A stretch of 64,000 bases of DNA, taken from the NCBI GenBank assembly GCA_030762175.1, contig CM060837.1:9070001-9134000 (forward strand), given 5' to 3'. A program made the translations under genes and the position numbers. This document shows positions 53,901 through 59,900 of this stretch, one piece after another. This stretch comes from Metallyticus violacea (lineage: Eukaryota > Arthropoda > Insecta > Mantodea > Metallyticidae). The notes beneath the pieces are model-generated. The model saw only the letters and a program-made list of their open reading frames with translations, did not search any database and had not been told where the DNA came from. Position 1 is the stretch's first letter, and each line of letters begins with the position of its first letter.

Positions 53901-56900
53901 TTATAAATCACTTTGATACTTTTGTCTCCCGCTCACAAAAACAGAACACAAAAAAGAATTACAACAGATATTCAATATAGTAATAATAAATTGATACACT
54001 ACATCAATAGTTTAAAAGATTAACAAATTCAAAAGACAATAATCCATTAAAAACATTTCTACACTTAAAAAAGTCAGTCATTCAGGAGCTGCATAAACTA
54101 AGTGAATTTTTCAGCTAACAGAATAACTTTAAAAAAATATATAAAATCCAAATAATGGCCTTATTAATTAATCAAATAAATTATGACTTTAATGTAATGT
54201 ATTCACATGACAAATTCTAAAGCTAACTAATAATATAAAAATTGAATTATAAACATTAATTAACTCTAGGTTTGTCTGCTTAAACCCTTTAAAATCACTT
54301 GAAAATAAATGTCTATAATGAAATTTCTTCATTTTCAGAACTAAGGAGAACAAAATTAGTATTCTTTCATTCTATAAGTATTATAAAAGAGAAACCACAA
54401 AATGGTTTCTTCTTCTTTTTCTCCTCCTTTTTCTTCATGTTATTATTGTTGAGATTGATTAAACCATAAAAACAAATGGTGTACTATTAATAAATTGAAA
54501 TACTGACCACTGAGATAAAGCTATGCTGTGTGGGTATTTCAAACATTTTTAAATGTAACTATGTTTATAAACTGAGCCCTTGATATCATTATTACATTCA
54601 CTGATATAGAGAGAAATAATAGAAAGTTTCGACTAAACTTGTGTATTTTAAAAAGATGTTAATTTGTTTCAATAAAACAAAAATATGTTACTATTTAAAA
54701 ACAATTATAATGCACTAAGAAAATATATATAATCAGCAATACACCCTATACAATCGAAAGTTCAATCTATTTTAAGTGTATTTGAAATTTAATTTAAAGT
54801 TTATTGAGGTAAAAATATGTAATACAAACTTTATCTGGAGGTTATTACAGAGCACTCTTATACCCAAATATAATTCTCACCACATATTAAATTAATATTT
54901 CACAGTTGCTATCTTCACGACAATGTTTTTGTTAAATATAAAACATTAGAGCAATTTTTAAATTTTGGGTTTTAGGTAAACTTCCACTCCTAATAATCTT
55001 ATTTTTCTGATTTTATGGAAAGATTGTTATTGTTTTATTTCAATGGCATATGCTGAGTTTGGTTGAGAAAAAACAAAAATTGCAGCCGCTAGAGTGATTT
55101 TTAAATTTTGCTTTAACACCCCACTCTTTAAATTTTAGTTTTCAGCTATAACCCCACTCTTAATGGCCCAATTTTCCTAATTTTCTGAAAATATTTTTCT
55201 TATTTTATTTAAATAGTATTTACTGAGTTTTGTTTTGAAAAAAAATATGTTGGTGAGGCTAGAATTTGGGTTTCGGGTAAACTCCTCTCCTAATTGCTTG
55301 ATTTCCCTAATTTTCAGAAATTGTTTTTATTATTTTATTTAAATAGTTCATACTGAGTTTTGTGTGAAAATCAAATAGTGGTGCCACTAGAGCAATTTTT
55401 AAATGTTTAGTTTCAGGCAAACCTCCATTCCTAATAATCTGATTTCACTGATTTTCAGAAGCTTTTTTTCCTATTTTATTTCAATAGCATATACCAAGTT
55501 TCCTTTGAAGAAAAGTTGAATTGTACCACTAGAATTATTTTCAATTTTTCTTTAACCCCCACTTCTAATTGGCTAATTGCCCTGATTTTCAGCAACTATT
55601 TTTGTTAATTTCTTTTAATGAAATGTACCAAGTTTCATTTTGTTGAGGTAAACCCTGCCCCGAATGGTCCAATTTTGCTGGTTAACAAATTCAACAAATT
55701 GTTTGTTAATGGTCATATGCCTAATTTTGTTACAAAAAAAATAGAAATTGTGACCTATTTGGTAGGTAGAATCAAATTATGATTTTCAGAAATTTTTCAA
55801 AAATTGTTTCATGGGTACAGCCGGAATTTGATAAAATTGGTGTTAGCAACTCACTTTTGGGAACATATTCATGAAATTAATTAAGAATTTGTTTTGTTAA
55901 AATATATATATATATATATATATTCCAAAAGAACTATCCATATGGGAAAGATTTTTCATTCTTAAAAATCTTGAAAAATTAATGAAATTCAACATGCCTC
56001 TGGACGAATTTAGCATATTTCCATTCCAGTCAACAGACATTGACATCTAGCCACAACTACATCAAAGAACCCAAAACTTACTCGTACCAAGCAGTCAGCC
56101 AACATTTGAATGGGAACAATGTTTCCTGAGCATGTCCTAATTAAAAACCCTGTAAGTGAAATCTGTATCAAAGTTCAGATACGTCCACTTAATATTAATT
56201 TCTGATCTTGATCACTCAGTCTTACTTTACCTAGATTATATATCAAAACCCTATATAAAGATGGAATATAGTTGTTTTTATTTCATTAGTAAGTTATTGC
56301 CAAAAACTGTTTATAGATTTCACTTTGGTACTAGTCACTGCACGGATGGCCAGGTCATTATGGCACAGACTCACGAGTCTTGGGTTTGATTTGCACCAAG
56401 ACCACCTTCCCTGACTGAGATTTTTTCCAGGTTTTCCTCAGTCCTCATACTGAATTATAGCAAGGAAGTACCCTAAACTTAGGCCTGGAACACTTCCCTC
56501 CTTTAAAAAAAAATTTTTTCCCAGTTTATGATTTCATCTCATGTGTCATCACTTCCCACCATCTGTGAACCCTCAGTAGTACAACAGACATTAAACACTA
56601 TTTAAAAAAAAACTTTGGTACCAGACAGGAATTCACTTTTTCTTCAGAGCAACATGAACTTAATTTTGTCTGGCATATAAGATTCCTTAAATATTAAATA
56701 AAGACCATTATATCTTAAATATATTTATATAACTTTATTTGTTTATTCCATGAGGTCATTTACAAATGGTATAGGATACACATGCTTCACATCTAATAAT
56801 AAATTTACTCATATTGCATCTTATATTGAACATCTGTGACACACAATATACTAAAATTAATACATTTTGTTAGTATATCTATAATAGACATGCAGCCTTC

Positions 56901-59900
56901 TTAAGCTGGGATTTGACAAACTTGTTTTAGTATAAAGGTGTTGCTACAATATGCTGAATAACATGGGTGAACCTGTATTTCATTTCAATCAGGGATTCTT
57001 CTGTCTGGAAAACCATCTGTTTCACATACTTCCACAGAAAAAATCAAGAGGAGTGAGGTCAGATGATCATGGGGACCATAGCTGAGGCTCAATTCAATGC
57101 ACACCAAACATCCTATTTAATCCTATTAGAATTTATTAAATATATTCACACTAACTCCACTTGCTTATATAACATTAGGACCTGTTTCGCAGCTGACCAT
57201 CTGTTTAAGTCTATGGCCAATAGCTGATAATGGGAGCAATTGCCCCCAAAATATATATACTTTATATAAGTAAGTGGAGTTAGTATGAATATATTTAATA
57301 ATTTTAATAGGATATATTACCACTCCATTGTCTATAGCTTCCTAAGCACAATTTGAATAATACTATTTAATTTCTGACAAACTGAATGAACATTATGTTC
57401 TGTGGCTTCATTTTGCTAAAACCACATTCTTATCCATTTATTCAATGGCATAACATTAAGCAATTGTATTATAATACTGCTCAACAATTCACCATATATG
57501 TTCTGATTTACATTGCCATAAAAAAAATATAATTCAACAATGCAATATGTCACACTATACCATAATTTGGGAGCACCAGGTTTGTTGGTTTCATGCATCC
57601 ACCTTAGGTTTTCTGTGGATGGATATCATGTATTCTGGATATAAGCATGCCATCCAGGAAGAATAGGCATTCATCACTGAAGAGAACAGTCTGAAGGAAT
57701 GATTGGTAATTTTGCAAATTGCTTTGTGATGTAGTTGCAATATGTTACCATCTTCTGTAGATCTGTTTCCTGAACTTTGTACCTAAGTTATATTTTGCAT
57801 CTGAGATGATTTCAGTATTCTGTGAACAGATTTCCTACTGATCCCACTTTCTTAAGATGCATAGCATACTGACCTTTTATCTTTGCAATCACATCCACCA
57901 AATGTTGTTCATCAAATGCAGATTTGGATGACCACTTATCTCATGTCTAGTATACTCAATGTTTTCTTAAATTTGTGCATTAGACTGGATACAGTTTGGT
58001 ATTATGGTTTCAAGATATCAAGATAGTAACATAAACTTAGTCTGCAGCATCTCTTATTGACTATGATTGTTCTCACAGAGCAATCAATTTTCTGTTCGAG
58101 AGTCAACATGATAAATACCAATGTCACTTAATAACTTGTCACATAATGAAACAAAACATAGTTTGACAGTAGCTTTTTTTGTTTCCATGGTCTACCTTAT
58201 AGCTTACATTAAAAAAACTAACATTTGAAAGAAACAAATTATAGTTATTAGTGGCTATTTTTTCATGGCCTATTTCATTACTTACACTTGAAAAAATAAA
58301 CATTTGAGCACTTTGAACATTTGCCATAGAGTAGAAAAAAATTTATCATGAAAACTTGTTTAAAGCCAGCCTTGTTTTCTTAGGAGTACTTAAAAAAAAT
58401 AATAATAATACAATAAAGCTTCATTGTGTTTAATATAGCAAAAAATGTAATTGTTATAAGTTCTATTCAAAATAAAAACATACATTATGTCTATGATTTT
58501 CAAAATAGAGCTATTTTTCCCATAGGTCAAGCAACTTTTGTGTCTCACTGTATATCCTTGCTTAGTAAAATGTAACTGCAAGCTACTGGTAATTTATTAC
58601 ATAGACTTAATCCAGCAACTCTATAATTATCTTAAAGTATTCTGTAACCTATGATATTGTACATAAAATTTAGTCATATGTATATGGTAATCATATATTT
58701 CATCTCTGGCAGTAAAAGCGTGTTCATTTTTATTCACATAGTAAAACATTATATATATATATATATATGAATATGCTATAGGTTAAATTTTGCATTCTTG
58801 AATAGAGGTTTAGAACCATTGTATTTTATATAAATCTTAAATAAATAGATATTTAGTAATTTATGATTAATTAATTTATAATAGTTTTGCTTGTGCAATT
58901 TCAAATTAAAGATAGAAGATTAAAGACAGAATTAAAGAAGGAAATAAAAAGAAATGGATGAACTGTATACAAAGAAATATGCACATATGTGATGCCATTA
59001 TCTGTGTGCAGTCAAATAATAACAACAGATAAATGTTTGAGTTCAACAAATATTTTTATTTGATGATTAGCATATCAGATTCTCACAAAACACCATTCTT
59101 TTGCTCCCTGAGCATGACATGCACATGTGCATATACACAAACAAATTTGTATAGTATGGAATTTGCTATATTTGGCTAAACACTTGATTATAGAGTAGGT
59201 ATAATATATTTTTAATCAACTAATTTACTGTTTGTTCATTTGCATTTTTCCTCTACATTTTTTTTCAGAATCATTGGACTATATGTTGGATATGTTCTTC
59301 TTCTACACAGAATGGTACTAAGTAAGATTATAAGAAGTGCACCTGAAAAAATTATATATGAAGATCTGCCCAGTGTAGATCGCATGTTGCAGGTAAATAT
59401 CTATTTGTGAGAACAGACTTATAGCAGACCCCAAATACCAAAGAACTTGAATATATTATACAACAAGCAGGTTAAATTTTTGTTTTCATTTAAATAATAG
59501 AAAGCATTTAATTTTTTTTACAATATTTTCCATTTTTTGATTCCTTAAGGTTTATTCTATAAGTTTCAATATTAAACTTAAAGTTTAAAGTTAAACTGAC
59601 CTAGAAAAGAAAAATATATAGATCTTCATCATTTTTATAATATAACAAATAGTAAAGCAACATCTATTGCATTTCTAAGAGGCAGTTAATCCTTTACACA
59701 CTCAGGACCAATCTGTAAAACATCTTTCAATATTTCCCTTTCCTTAAATCTACATTTATTATTTACAAAAACAAATAATATGTACAAAAGCAGTTTTTTT
59801 TACAAATAGCATGAATACATAATACAAGGGAAAAAATTGACTTCTACTAGAAAGACAAAACACTAAAATCAGTTAAAATTATATAATATATGCAGGAATA

